Shown here piece after piece: positions 12,403 to 22,253 of a stretch of 64,000 nt of DNA (position 1 is the first letter of the stretch; the number at the start of each line of letters is the position of its first letter). Position numbers and translations under genes: made by a program. The DNA comes from Plasmodium malariae (lineage: Eukaryota; Apicomplexa; Aconoidasida; Haemosporida; Plasmodiidae): contig NC_041780.1 of assembly GCF_900090045.1 (NCBI RefSeq), positions 72,501 through 136,500 on the forward strand, in the 5' to 3' direction. The notes below the pieces were generated by a model, which saw only the letters and a list, made by a program, of their open reading frames with translations, searched no databases and was not told the origin of the DNA.

Positions 12403-15400
12403 TTAAAAAATAGTCAAGTTGTTATCTCTGTGAATCTTCAATATTCTTTGATATAAATTAACGTCCAGGTACTGATTACTAATTTTGGATGTACCAATAC
12501 AATGATAATAAATTGGTCGATGTGCATACTTCTTTAAGGAATAAATATATTTCGTGCCTCTCCCTTTTTTTTTTATAATAAATGGGAAATAAAAAGTAAT
12601 CATCTGACCAGGTGATAAACCAGCATCCTTATGTTGTAACTTTAAATATACGGAATGGTCCGAGGTAAACATTATTTTTGCCTTTTTTATTTTTTCATTA
12701 TTCCTGACCTTGACAAATATTATTTTATCCTGTGTTTTGTCCTCCACTTTTTGCATCCTCTCTTCATCCTTTTCCATTTCTTGATCCGCTGTTTCTCTCT
12801 TCCCCTCTTCTTTGCCCCCCCTTTTTTGTTTTTCCAAGCACATGGGTAGTTCCCCCTCAATCCATTTCACTTTACTCAGTTTGCATTTTCTTCTTATCCT
12901 TGTAAACATTTTATCAGTGTAATCTCTTGTCACGTATATAAAGTTCTCCACAACTTTATTATTTTCTTTTTTTATCATCTTTTTATAAACAACGGTCCAC
13001 TGACAGGATGAAAAGAAATTTTTTTTTTTTTTTTTTATGCGCTCATTATAAATATCATGTATAAAATTAGTTATATGCTTGTTCTGTCCAATAGCATATA
13101 AATGTATATCGTTATTTCTATCAATTACAATTCCTTCATCCACGTTTATGATATAATTAACGTAGTTTAACTTAAACAGAGAAATGTACTTCTCCTTGAA
13201 GGTGAAGAAGTCAGGTGTGTTTATCACTTGTTGACTGACCTGGTCAGGTGTGTTTATCACTTGTTGGCTGACCTGGTCAGGCGTTTTAGCCACTTGTTGG
13301 CTGACCTGTTCAGGTGTTTTAGCCACTTGTTGGCTGACCTGGTCAGGCGTTTTAGCCACTTGTTGGCTGACCTGGTCAGGCGTTTTAGCCACTTGTTGGC
13401 TGACCTGGTCAGGTGCTTTAGCCACTTGTTGGTTGACCTGGTCAGGTGTGTTTATCACTTGTTGACTGACCTGGTCAACTGGTTTATCTTTTGCACTCAC
13501 CTGAATAGCTTTCTCACCTGTTTTCGAGTATCCACCCAAAAAATAATACTTGAGCATCATGTGCATGTTAACATTTCCGTAGAGACAGAGCCCCCTGGTT
13601 TCTCTCTTATTGTAGTTGTCAATATTTTCATTTCTCATAAAATTTCTAATATCACTTTTATTGTGCATGCATAAGGGAAAGAGGAATTTGGATAACTGCT
13701 TCTCTGAGAAGGAGGACAAGAAGAACGTCTGGTCTTTTATGTTATCATGGCTAACAATTAATTTGTACCTTTTTCCTTCTTTCTGTAACATCTTCTCCTG
13801 CTGCTTACCCTTCTTCCCCGTTTGCTTCTTCACCTTATGCTCCATTTCTCCTTCGTCTTTATCATATACATACGGAAAGTCATTGTTAAAAACGTTGTTC
13901 GCATTGAACGAATCGTTTGTGCTTATCATAGCATAATGACCAGTTGAAATGTAATCATAATTGAAAGGTGTTACTCTTTGTTTATATAAACTTCTTATAA
14001 CACTTAAGAAATACTTATATTTTATTTTTTTATTACACATAATGTCCGGATTAGGTATTTTCCCCTCTGAGTAACTCCTTAGCATGGGTATCAACACCTT
14101 TTTAAAATACTCCTCATTGATGTTAATAACAAATAAATTTCTATCTCTCTTTCCACAAATGCTTCTTGCATACCTTAAGTCATTCTTACTACAGTCATAA
14201 TTATTGTAATTCAAAAAGAAATTATCAACGTAAAATTTTTTTTTCTCTAGTAAAAGCAAAGCCATCAGCGAGTCAACCCCTCCACTAAGCATGTGTGCTA
14301 TTCTAGGATATGGGTGTATTTTCATACTGTTCTTTAATGTATAATAAATGGGCATACTATTACTCAAACGTGAAGGAATAACCTCATATTGTCCCTTCAG
14401 CTTATCACTGATGGAACAGTCTACCTTGCTGCGGGGGGTAAATGCCCGACACAGCTCCTCACTACTGCTGTTGTTACTGCCGCTGCTTCTTATACTGCCG
14501 CTGCTTCTTCTACTGCAGCTGCTTCTTCTACTGCCGCTGCTTCTTATACTGCCGCTGCTATTACTACCATTTCCCATCTTAGCACCATCCCCGCTTAAAA
14601 AAAAATTGCTTATATATTTATATACATAATCGACAACATGTTCTGTGTTAAAATGTATTGTAAACATGTTTTTCAAATTATCTGCAATTTTTTTAATATT
14701 CATTTTTAGAAAAAAATTTAGGTCAACTCTTTGTATGCCTTTTAATATGCAATGAAGGAAGCAGCACAACACTAGATTGTCGCTAAACCCGTCTATGGTA
14801 ATAAAATATCTATTTTTTGTTGAAAAACTGCATTTACTAATGAATTCCTGAACATCCTTATTGTCATTATTATGTTCATTGATGATGTCCATTAAGATAG
14901 ATGAAGCCTCCACCTTCTCTTCCTCCCCTTCTGCACGTGTATCATTATTTGCTTTCTCTTCATTATCATGCAGCGAGTCCCCAACGGTGCGTAAATGCTT
15001 GACGTTTACTAGATTGCCTTCCTTATCTTTCCTGTTCCATTTCCTTTTCTTTTTTTTTACTATATCTATTGCTAAATACACATTGGAGTTACACCTGTTT
15101 ATATATTTATAATAAACAGAATCTCTCACTTGATTGATGTAAAATCTTTTTTTTTCTTTTGTAAAGGCTCTTATATTCTTATTAGTAAATTTTTTTTTTT
15201 TGGTTAGTGGTAAATAGTTATATTTACAGGTCTCAATATTTTCCCTTATTAGGTATTTTATTTTATCTTCTCTTTCATTTAATTTATTTAAATCTTCATA
15301 AAGCCGTTGGATGTTTTTTATGTAATTCACTTTACTCCCTAGTATGTCTAGCAATGTTTCATTGCAAGTTGACTTATCATATTTGGTATCACTTCCATGT

Positions 15401-15606
15401 AATTTACTACGACAGAATACCTTTCTTTGTAATCTATTACAACCTTTTATACTTCCTTTACACGTGTTATTACTTATGTAATGCTGCAAGCTCAGTCGAC
15501 TGTTACTAGTACATACATTTTTTTTATTGTTAACTAGTGGTAAGTACAATGTAATAACACATATAAGCAATGGGAGAAACATGAAAAAGGAACAAAGTTT
15601 AAACAT
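12403..15606 (-). CDS. MnmA: tRNA-specific 2-thiouridylase MnmA, apicoplast-type
   Basis: MnmA adenylates the wobble uridine of Lys, Glu and Gln tRNAs and puts sulfur at its C2. This protein has 1067 residues, against about 370 in bacteria. Residues 1-26 form a hydrophobic signal followed by a basic stretch, as expected for apicoplast import. The PP-loop ATP site SGGVDS is at about 441-446. The substrate motif GKIPNPDIMCN with the first catalytic Cys is at about 514-524, DQTFFLSSF follows, and the second Cys is in RGLCLYG (about 670). The central-domain motif YAIGQNK is at about 835 and LSPGQMITFYF is near the C-terminus. Between the second Cys and YAIGQ lies an 11-residue repeat array. A Ser/Arg-rich insert precedes the PP-loop. 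As I recall, P. falciparum has this enzyme directly beside ATG8, as here. All catalytic residues I know are present. Confidence 0.92.
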   Translation of the reverse strand: MFKLCSFFMFLPLLICVITLYLPLVNNKKNVCTSNSRLSLQHYISNNTCKGSIKGCNRLQRKVFCRSKLHGSDTKYDKSTCNETLLDILGSKVNYIKNIQRLYEDLNKLNEREDKIKYLIRENIETCKYNYLPLTKKKKFTNKNIRAFTKEKKRFYINQVRDSVYYKYINRCNSNVYLAIDIVKKKKRKWNRKDKEGNLVNVKHLRTVGDSLHDNEEKANNDTRAEGEEEKVEASSILMDIINEHNNDNKDVQEFISKCSFSTKNRYFITIDGFSDNLVLCCFLHCILKGIQRVDLNFFLKMNIKKIADNLKNMFTIHFNTEHVVDYVYKYISNFFLSGDGAKMGNGSNSSGSIRSSGSRRSSCSRRSSGSIRSSGSNNSSSEELCRAFTPRSKVDCSISDKLKGQYEVIPSRLSNSMPIYYTLKNSMKIHPYPRIAHMLSGGVDSLMALLLLEKKKFYVDNFFLNYNNYDCSKNDLRYARSICGKRDRNLFVININEEYFKKVLIPMLRSYSEGKIPNPDIMCNKKIKYKYFLSVIRSLYKQRVTPFNYDYISTGHYAMISTNDSFNANNVFNNDFPYVYDKDEGEMEHKVKKQTGKKGKQQEKMLQKEGKRYKLIVSHDNIKDQTFFLSSFSEKQLSKFLFPLCMHNKSDIRNFMRNENIDNYNKRETRGLCLYGNVNMHMMLKYYFLGGYSKTGEKAIQVSAKDKPVDQVSQQVINTPDQVNQQVAKAPDQVSQQVAKTPDQVSQQVAKTPDQVSQQVAKTPEQVSQQVAKTPDQVSQQVINTPDQVSQQVINTPDFFTFKEKYISLFKLNYVNYIINVDEGIVIDRNNDIHLYAIGQNKHITNFIHDIYNERIKKKKKNFFSSCQWTVVYKKMIKKENNKVVENFIYVTRDYTDKMFTRIRRKCKLSKVKWIEGELPMCLEKQKRGGKEEGKRETADQEMEKDEERMQKVEDKTQDKIIFVKVRNNEKIKKAKIMFTSDHSVYLKLQHKDAGLSPGQMITFYFPFIIKKKGRGTKYIYSLKKYAHRPIYYHCIGTSKISNQYLDVNLYQRILKIHRDNNLTIF
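13216..13482 (-). repeat. 33-bp coding repeat in MnmA
   Basis: Eight or so copies of a 33-bp unit encoding PDQVSQQVAKT, with the end copies reading VINTP. It lies in the linker between the PP-loop domain and the central domain of MnmA. Copies are nearly identical at DNA level, which suggests recent expansion. Confidence 0.9.
14455..14570 (-). repeat. Ser/Gly/Arg coding repeat in MnmA
   Basis: An imperfect 15-18-bp array encoding SSGSIRSSGSRRSS-type sequence, placed just before the PP-loop domain. It is low complexity and probably a disordered loop. Confidence 0.75.
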
Positions 15607-15979
15607 CTACATCCTTTCTATTTTTTTCTCACACATGCGTACATACGTAGGTAAATATAAATATATACATATGTATATACATGTAAGTACATATATAAAT
15701 ACGTAAATATATGTAGTGTGTGATCTACATTTTGCCTCAATTACATCATTTGGCATTTTCTGCATTTGTGTTAATTCTTCACTTTAGGCAAATAAAAAAT
15801 ATTTATTTTGACAACTACACGATTGAGCCGGAGGGAAGTCCCTATGGCTATGTCAACTGATGGTATTAAAAAAAAAAAAAAAGGAAAACAATGTAGTATA
15901 TGGTATATATAAAACAAAAGCCCATATATATATATATGTAAATGAATATATACATAAATAAAAATATCTATCTATATCT

Positions 15980-16010
<31 letters not shown>

Positions 16011-16268
16011 TATATATATATGCATATGTATGCACTGACGTATGGGACGTTGTGCCCCCTCCGCATGCGCGAATAAGCGTTGGCTTAACTCCCACTATTT
16101 ACATATAAAACTTCATTCTTAGTTGTCGTTTTTTTTTTTTTTCTTTTTTTTTTTTTTTTCATTCATTTGCTTCGTTTCTCCTTAAGTGCAAATCCCTTTG
16201 TTATCTATAAGTTGACTGTGAAATTGTTTGTCGACATTTTTATTCCTTTTTTCTGAAGCACTAATGTT

Positions 16269-16312
<44 letters not shown>

Positions 16313-16335
16313 CCCGTAAATGCAAACTATGTCCG

Positions 16336-16485
16336 TTTTAAATTATTTTGTTTTAAATTATTTTGTTTTAAATTATTTTGTTTTAAATTATTTTGTTTTA
16401 AATTATTTTGTTTTAAATTATTTTGTTTTATTTTATTTTGTTGTATTTTATTTTGTTGTATTTTATTTTGTTGTTTTATTTATTT
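16336..16485. repeat. 15-bp tandem repeat
   Basis: Seven copies of TTTTAAATTATTTTG, then TTTTATTTTGTTGTA variants. The unit is a multiple of 3, so a spurious open frame crosses it. Confidence 0.85.
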
Positions 16486-17039
16486 ATTTATTTATTTTTT
16501 TTTTTTGCACACATAATTGCTAACGTCAATCTAAAGAGATAGTCTTCCTGTTCTTCTTAAAGGAGATATATAAGTCAAGGGGGCCATATCAAAATTTCAT
16601 AGAAAGACGAATGAGAATAGTCTGTTAAGATTCCACTTGTATAAGGACAAACGTCAGCTAAATAGTAAACACCCAATCATTAAGCAATAACAACAGACAA
16701 CATATATTTTGTTAAAAACAATATAAAAAAGTGCAAACATTTTTCTCTGTGCATTTAAATTTTACAAACAACGGGTATTTACATAAAAGTATAAATATCA
16801 TTCGTTTAAGGTTTGCTTCATACATTTTTATAATAAAATACATAGTGTGAAAAGAGCTAACGCAATATATCCATCTCGTCCCTTGCTACATAATAAGGTT
16901 AGTATTATAATGGCATACAGAGGAAATAATAAAACCAAGCAATGTGATGTAAAACAGGACGAAATGGACATTAAATAATACAACTGTGTCTCATTTTTAC
17001 GCAAAGAGGACTGCTAAAAAATACAGTGAGCCTTTTGCC

Positions 17040-17292
17040 GTCTTTTATTTTATTTTTTACTTTATTTTTTACTCAATTTTTTACTCAATTTTTTACTCAA
17101 TTTTTTACTCAATTTTTTACTTTATTTTTTATTTTATTTTTTACTCTGTTTTTTACACAATTTTTTACTCAATTTTTTACTCAATTTTTTACTCAATTTT
17201 TTACTCAATTTTTTACTTTATTTTTCACTCAATTTTTCATTCAATTTTTTACTCAATTTTTTACTCAATTTTTTACTTTATTTTTCACTCTA
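17040..17292. repeat. 15-bp tandem repeat
   Basis: About 16 copies of TTTTTTACTCAATTT with ACTTTA, ACACAA and CACTCA variants. Open in two plus frames only because of the unit length. Confidence 0.85.
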
Positions 17293-17915
17293 TTTTATTT
17301 TAATCGGAGTGCCCTCTATACAAGGAATGTAACTCTCAAAAGGAGGCGCTGTAACATTGTTATAACGAAAATATTTTCAAAGTAATTTTATGAATTTTCA
17401 AAATTAATCCGAACTTCAAATAATAAAAAAAAGAAAAGAAAAGAAAAGAAAACAAAAGGGAATAAACGTAAAAAGAAAATAAATAAGTGAAATGGTAAAA
17501 TTTGAAGGAAGGCACGTAAACATGAATATGTTCGTGCATATACAGCACAGATGAAGGAGTAGTGCCGTAAAAAATGCAAATGACAAAAATGATGAGAAAT
17601 AAAAAAGTGTGTGTATGACTCACGCACACGTGAATAGATTCCTACTATAAAACATAATATGAAATAAAATAAAATACAAACATATAATTAAAAAAGAAGG
17701 AAAAAAAAAAAAAAAAAAAAAAAAAAAAGACAAAATGACTAATTCTTTTTTGAATAAAAAAGGAATATACAAGGAATACCTACACGTGTTATGTAGGTAA
17801 TTGATAAATAACATTTTTATAATTAAATAATATTAAAAAGAAAAAGAAAAAAAAAAAAAAAAAAAAAGGCATAAAAATCTAGAAGAAAAATTATTATTTC
17901 CTACCATTCGAACTC

Positions 17916-17950
<35 letters not shown>

Positions 17951-18089
17951 AACAATGGTGGTGTTTTCATTATTTAAATATTTAAAAATTTATTTTAAAA
18001 AAAATTTGCGGATCTGGTTGGGGGTGTACGTACACCCGTTCTGGCAGTGCGTATACTTGACGTGCACTTACTTGTAAGCATGCGTACTT

Positions 18090-18300
18090 GAGTGTATTCA
18101 TTGGAGTGTACTTACTTGTATTGTATTTCATTGGAATGTACTTACTTGTAGTGTATTTCATTGGAGGGTACGTACTTGTATTGTATTTCATTGGAGTGTA
18201 CTTACTTGTAGTGTATTTCATTGGAGGGTACGTACTTGTATTGTATTTCATTGGAGTGTACTTACTTGTAGTGTATTTCGTTGGAGGGTACCTTCTTGCA
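18090..18300. repeat. 30-bp tandem repeat downstream of ATG8
   Basis: About seven copies of a 30-bp unit built on TTGTAGTGTATTTCATTGGA plus GGGTACGTAC. GTGTACTTAC and GGGTACGTAC forms alternate, so the higher-order unit is 60 bp. It lies 100-310 bp past the ATG8 stop, probably in its 3' UTR. The frame is open on both strands. Confidence 0.85.
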
Positions 18301-18400
18301 CTGTTAGTACCCCCAATTCAAACAAACTAACACGATGTTCAAAATTTTCTATAGAAAATAATACATAAAAAGGATAATCATCGTACCTTAGTTGTTAGTG

Positions 18401-18772
18401 TTACCCAAAACAACTTTCACAGCTATACTCAAGATACAAATAACCATCCTCATCCTTATACATTTCATATAATTCTTGCATTAACAAACCTGTTTTGGGA
18501 ATAATATTATTAACAAACAAATATATAGTTTTCTCTCGAAACATTTTCATGTTACTTCCATAAGCACTCTGATTTATATGCTGATGAAGAATAAACTTAA
18601 ATTCCCCTACCAACATATTCATAGGCACAAGAAATTTTTTTTTTTCTATTTCGGGTAAGTTTGATCTACTAGCTTTTTCACATACCACTGGAATTCTGTT
18701 GGGATATTTTGCTCTAATTTTGTGTGTCTCTGCTACTCTATTTTCAAACGGCACTTCTTCTTTTAGTGAAGG

Positions 18773-18775
<3 letters not shown>
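18401..18775 (-). CDS. ATG8: Autophagy-related protein 8
   Basis: ATG8 is a ubiquitin-fold protein joined to phosphatidylethanolamine. In Plasmodium it coats the apicoplast and is needed for its inheritance. I start at MPSLKEEVPFENRV (18775) rather than at an upstream ATG in the same frame, because the upstream codons are only microsatellite and T-rich leader. The resulting 124 residues are the length I know for the P. falciparum protein. Family features seen: an N-terminal helical part with KYPNRIPVVCEK, KKKFLVPMNMLVGEF for the hydrophobic pocket, IYLFVNN, and the end DGYLYLEYSCESCFG. The last residue is the conjugated glycine itself, so no ATG4 trimming is needed for the first lipidation, as in other apicomplexans. 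A (TA)n tract ends three bases before the start codon. Confidence 0.97.
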
Positions 18776-18814
<39 letters not shown>

Positions 18815-19488
18815 AATAAAATAAATAAAAATGGAAGGAACGGTACAGAGAAAAAAGATAAAAAAAGTATAGAGAGAAGAGAGAAGAGAAAAGAGAAAAG
18901 AGAAATGTAAAAAAAAAAAAAAAAATAAAAAAAAAATATTTACACACGCGAAACAATGTACTGCACACCTTATCACAAGAGTACAGAATTGCAAAAAAAT
19001 AAAATAAATACGTTGTAATAATACACGTATGCTATTCTTATATTTTCACTGGAAGGAGAAAGAAATGTTAACTAATGATAATTATTCCTCCTATTACTCT
19101 TTCAAAATTGTGCGAAAATATATCAACAAAAAAATTTTATTTAAAATGTTCAAAAATTGAATCGTCTACTTGACGATTTGTTCCAGTTTGGCATACATAC
19201 CCAGGAGTCCACATACCTGCATCCGTACATGTAATTGACAGTACATATGCATACACATATATGTATTTGTATTTGTATTTGTATTTGTATTTGTATTTGT
19301 ATTTGTATTTGTATTTGTGCTTGTATTTGTGCTTGTATTTGTGCTTGTGCGCGTGTACAAAATACCTTAACCCTCACAATAACGCAATCCCAAATTTGCA
19401 ATTCTCTATGCAAAAAAAAAAAAAAAAAAAAAAAAACCTTTCCTTTCTCCTTGTATATTTGACTTATTTCTTTTACTTTATCACTTAC

Positions 19489-19520
<32 letters not shown>

Positions 19521-19599
19521 TAGCATATATAAAAAATAAAACGCGCTAGAATAAAGTACATATTCACATTTTACATATAAAAATTATTCTTATTAATTA

Positions 19600-19863
19600 T
19601 TACATGCCAGAAAAAATTCTATGTTCTGCTATTTCTATGCAGTGTATAACTCTCCTGTATTGCTCGTAGAATGACTGTAGTGCTTTTGTTTGCTCGTTTG
19701 CGTATATACACACACATATGTGTGTGTGTATGTATGTATGTATGGGCCTACAAATGTGCGTACGTATGGGAGTACAACTGTGCATATGTTTGTATGTACG
19801 ATCTCTTGCTTATCCACTCACAAAAATTGAGCTGCCGTTTTATCAACACTTGTTTGTGCTACT
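19600..19863 (-). CDS. Candidate small split gene, 3' exons only
   Basis: Two exon-like pieces. One (19863-19822) follows CTATTTAG and reads VAQTSVDKTAAQF up to a GTGAGT donor. The other, ending at the TAA at 19600-19602, reads LQSFYEQYRRVIHCIEIAEH then RIFSGM. Both have amino-acid usage far more protein-like than the surrounding microsatellites. However, the phase of the first exon (2) does not match the likely acceptor CACTACAG (phase 0), so either an exon is missing or the acceptor differs. No start codon was found. No family recognised. Confidence 0.3.
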
Positions 19864-20221
19864 CTAAATAGGAGTTTTTTTATTTTTTTGTTATTTTATT
19901 TTTTTGTTATTTTGTTATTTTGTTTTTTTGTTATTTTGTTTTTTTGTTATTTTGTTATTTTGTATTTTTGTATTTTTGTTATTTTGTTATTTTGTTATTT
20001 TGTATTTTTGTATTTTTGTTATTTTGTTATTTTGTTATTATTTTTTTTTTTTTTTTTTTTTTTTTTTTCTTCTTTATGTTGTTTATAATTTTAGAATACC
20101 CATAGAACTTTTTAAACATATTATATGAAAAATATTAATGCTGTACCGCAGTATTTTTACGTTGCAACTGTTATATATGTTACTATAACATGTTCATAAA
20201 AGTAAAATAAAAGAAGTAAAC

Positions 20222-20400
20222 GAAGTGAGTAAACGAATAAATGAGCAAACAGATAAATGAATAAACGAATAAATGAGTAAACGAATAAATGAGAAAACGA
20301 ATAAATGAGTAAACGAATAAATGAGTAAACGAATAAATGAGTAAACGAATAAATGAATAAACGAATAAATGAGCAAATAAATAAACAAAAAAATGAACAA
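20222..20400. repeat. 16-bp tandem repeat
   Basis: About ten copies of AAATGAGTAAACGAAT with single-base variants. Non-coding. Confidence 0.8.
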
Positions 20401-21679
20401 GTAAAAAAATATATAATAGGTTATATATATAGCATAAATTTTTTTTTTTTTTATATCCTATTTTTCCTTTTGGCCTTAATTTAAAACTAACATTTTATTA
20501 AAGAAATAAATTGTGCGTGCGTTCAAAAATCCAAATACAAAAAAATTATTTAAAAAAAATTAAATACACAATGCACAGCGTCCACTATACATAGCGAACG
20601 GCATTCTATAATTATGTGTTTAATGGAATTTTTTTTTTCAAAATATTGAACAAATTAGTCTTTACCAGTTCATGTATATGTACATATATACGTATTTGTA
20701 TTATATGCATTGGTATATGTATATATTTGCAACATATATTTTTAAAAAAGAAATAAAAATTTTTAATGTTAAATATTTACCGAATTTTTTTTTTTTTTTT
20801 TTGTGCAAAAAAAATAAAGCAAATAACGTCCGTTTGTACGTTCTGTACGTTCTGTTCGTTCTGTTCGTTCTGTTCGTTCTTCTCGTTCTGCTCGTTCTTT
20901 TCCTTTTTTCATTTTTTATTTATATTTCGCAGGACTAATCAATAAACGTTTAGAAAAATAAAACATTGCAGTCATACATCCTTCACATATATATATATAT
21001 GCATTTCCAATGCATATGCACATATATAATTATATATGTATATATTACCCATGTATACGCGTACACGTGAAATATTCAAAATTATAATAAATTTTTCAGC
21101 CGCATTGAAGAAAGTATGTATATATGTATATATTAATTTATGCATTCATGTTTATATAAGTTTTAAATTTTTTGTCCAGTGACTTATATATGTATAGCAT
21201 TTTTAGCATTGTTCCTGCTCTGTCTTCTTTTTTTTTTTTTTTCCTTATTTTTACATATTATTTTTTATTACTCCATTTTTTATTACTCCATTTTTTGTTG
21301 AACATTTTTTATTACTTTCCTTTTTTGTTATTCACCATAAAATGGTTTCGTAGATATACGTTCATACATTTATGATTTATGTGTTTATATACTTAAGTTT
21401 TTGTGTATTTATTTATCCATTTATCTGTTTATATGTAATACTATCTACGCTTTTCTTTGCTTCAGTTTTTATGCACATATGTTAGCATTGTTGTGTTATA
21501 CTACACATTACACGGAAAAAAAAAAAAAAAAAAAAAAAAAAGAATTTTCAGTAGAAATAAAATATATATAGTATGAAAACATCAGGGAGTTTAAGCACTC
21601 CTATGGGTCAACTACGATGAGAATTATTCAAATAATAAGTACAATGATAAACACAGGGGAAGGGAACAGAGAAAGAAAA

Positions 21680-21790
21680 TTCAATAAATTAAAAAAACTC
21701 AATAAATTAAAAAAACTCAATAAATTAAAGAAATTTAATAAATTAAAAAAACTCAATAAATTAAAAAAATTGAAACAAATGAATATATTA
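21680..21790. repeat. 18-bp tandem repeat with open frame
   Basis: About five copies of AATAAATTAAAAAAACTC. The plus frame reads Asn-Lys-Leu-Lys-Lys-Leu repeats inside a 70-codon frame from 21617. No splice context or conserved flank supports a gene. Confidence 0.7.
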
Positions 21791-21948
21791 AAACAGCATA
21801 ACCTCATAAAATCGCATAACACAAGGTAAAACATTTTTTATTTTTGTTTTACCTTCTCCACGACTGCACAAAACAACAAAACATTTTTTGGGATAAGCGC
21901 AATGTCTTTGTAATTTTTAATTTTTCCGCATATACGTATGTATGTATG

Positions 21949-21980
<32 letters not shown>

Positions 21981-22253
21981 TATATGTGCGCATTCATATT
22001 TGCACGGATACATATATATATATATGTGCGCATTCATATTTCCATGGATACATATGTACATGTACGCGTATATATATATATATATATATGCTCATTTTTT
22101 TTTGTTTATACTTATACATTACTAATATAAAAGGGAAACACATATTCAACTTTTTGCTAATACATTGTATATGCACAGGTACAAAATTTACACAAAACAA
22201 AAACAAACATGTTCGTTTTTCATAATATGACTGAAGGTGATATGCTTCTAAAA

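Larger units (their letters stand above)
15607..18400. other. Long spacer with three tandem-repeat arrays
   Basis: A 2.8-kb stretch between the MnmA start and the ATG8 stop, both minus-strand genes, so it includes the MnmA promoter and the ATG8 3' end. It holds arrays at about 16336-16485, 17040-17290 and 18090-18300 (listed separately), a TA/ATATCT microsatellite at 15965-16020, and long A runs (16270-16307, 17700-17728, 17918-17947). The segment 16540-16990 is free of repeats, but I found no reading frame or RNA fold I could name in it. Confidence 0.6.
18776..22253. other. Long spacer with many repeats and one candidate gene
   Basis: A 3.5-kb region between the ATG8 start and the 3' end of the RRM gene. 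It holds a GTATTT hexamer array (19262-19350), a TTATTTTG-type array (19880-20042), a 16-bp array of AAATGAGTAAACGAAT (20222-20400), a CGTTCTGTT array (20830-20900) and an 18-bp array (21680-21780). TA/GTATAC microsatellites lie around 20985-21065 and 21945-22090. Apart from the two-exon candidate at 19600-19863 I see nothing gene-like. Confidence 0.55.

Noticed and set aside
18090..18300. CRISPR-like array
   Set aside because: The 30-bp units are directly adjacent with no unique spacers, and the host is a eukaryote.
18776..18994. N-terminal extension of ATG8 by 73 residues
   Set aside because: The extension is a T-rich leader and TA microsatellite translation; ATG8 starts canonically at MPSLKEE.
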